64,000 bases of DNA, taken from Marinomonas mediterranea MMB-1 (GTDB taxonomy: Bacteria; Pseudomonadota; Gammaproteobacteria; Pseudomonadales; Marinomonadaceae). The stretch is taken from NCBI RefSeq assembly GCF_000192865.1, contig NC_015276.1, positions 3,893,501-3,957,500 of the forward strand. Reading direction: 5' to 3'. The notes below the pieces were generated by a model that did no database searches, had not been told where the DNA came from, and saw only the letters and a list, made by a program, of their open reading frames with translations. The position numbers and the translations under genes are program-made. Shown here piece after piece: positions 62,510-64,000 of this stretch (within the stretch, counting starts at the first letter, position 1; every line of letters begins with the position of its first letter).

Positions 62510-62768
62510 AACTGGGATGTGTTCGTTCTGGGTGATCGATTGTTTCTCTGATCTCTTCCCAAAACACACAAGTTCGTTACTTGGCTTATCTTACTGATTC
62601 TGCTGGCTTTTTCAATCTAATTCATAGATTTAATCGCTCAACGCAATCAGTTGCTTTAACAATGCTTTTTGAAATAACTCTAATCAAACTTCAAACCCAC
62701 TCTCTTATCAAGAGCGTCGTAAATTCATATGCACTTCGCAGTCTTTCTCAAAACCACTTTGGTGTTAT

Positions 62769-64000
<1,232 letters not shown>

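Overview
The window looks like chromosome from a marine gammaproteobacterium of the Oceanospirillales, most likely Marinomonas or a close relative. This is inferred from the yibN-grxC-secB cluster, the gpmI, fabA, hut and trp gene types, a type I-F CRISPR repeat, many c-di-GMP enzymes and moderate GC content. No search could be run, so the genus is an inference.

Layout. 1-2.6 kb: the 3'-truncated gpmI and a GcvA-like LysR regulator. 2.7-5.5 kb: palindromic GC-rich repeats, then a 38-repeat type I-F CRISPR array transcribed leftwards with no cas genes in the window. 5.5-10.4 kb: a lysine (pipecolate/2-aminoadipate) catabolism cluster: an AmaA-like oxidase, an AmaB-like ALDH7 dehydrogenase, a LysR regulator and a short DUF1338 (HglS-type) 2-oxoadipate enzyme. 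10.4-16.4 kb: a lipoprotein, a MITE-like inverted-repeat segment, yibN-grxC-secB, and a small-protein/COG3014/LpoB/LPP20 envelope operon. 16.6-19.3 kb: pobA with a divergent AraC regulator, and a 58-residue protein. 19.5-25.4 kb: two c-di-GMP enzymes and a LpxH-like phosphoesterase. 25.8-31 kb: glutaminase, an LRR-protein kinase with a partner gene, a CsrB-type regulatory RNA, a LysE-type exporter and an ElyC-like protein. 31.1-35.4 kb: a trpR-trpE-trpG operon, an ABM-domain protein, fabA and an AraC regulator. 35.5-37.7 kb: two genes separated by a structurally convincing integron attC site; the first is a TIR-like protein with a second, in-frame internal start behind a perfect Shine-Dalgarno. 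37.7-40.2 kb: palindromes, tandem repeats and ggt. 40.4-47.4 kb: a membrane protein, a cupin, a CSS-EAL phosphodiesterase, an HDAC-family deacetylase divergent from a Pat-type protein acetyltransferase, and two small proteins. 47.5-55.4 kb: complete five-step histidine utilisation (hutF divergent from hutC-hutU-hutH-hutI-hutG) with HutC-type operators. 55.5-60.7 kb: small membrane proteins, an NAD(P)-binding protein, a diguanylate cyclase, a pectate lyase with an in-gene heptanucleotide repeat, and a 2OG-oxygenase-like protein. 60.8-62.1 kb: an IS256-family element with a visible target duplication. 62.4-64 kb: 5S and partial 23S rRNA on the minus strand.

Main points. (1) The two-gene integron-cassette module at 35.5-37.7 kb, with its nested C-terminal product, is the best candidate for an undescribed (possibly defence) system. 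(2) The minus strand at 28.7-29.2 kb encodes a CsrB-like RNA with about 28 GGA motifs, a promoter and an intrinsic terminator. (3) The pectate lyase carries a slippage-prone CCGTTTT repeat. (4) Two adjacent CRISPR spacers overlap with 20/24 identity, suggesting variant protospacers of related invaders.
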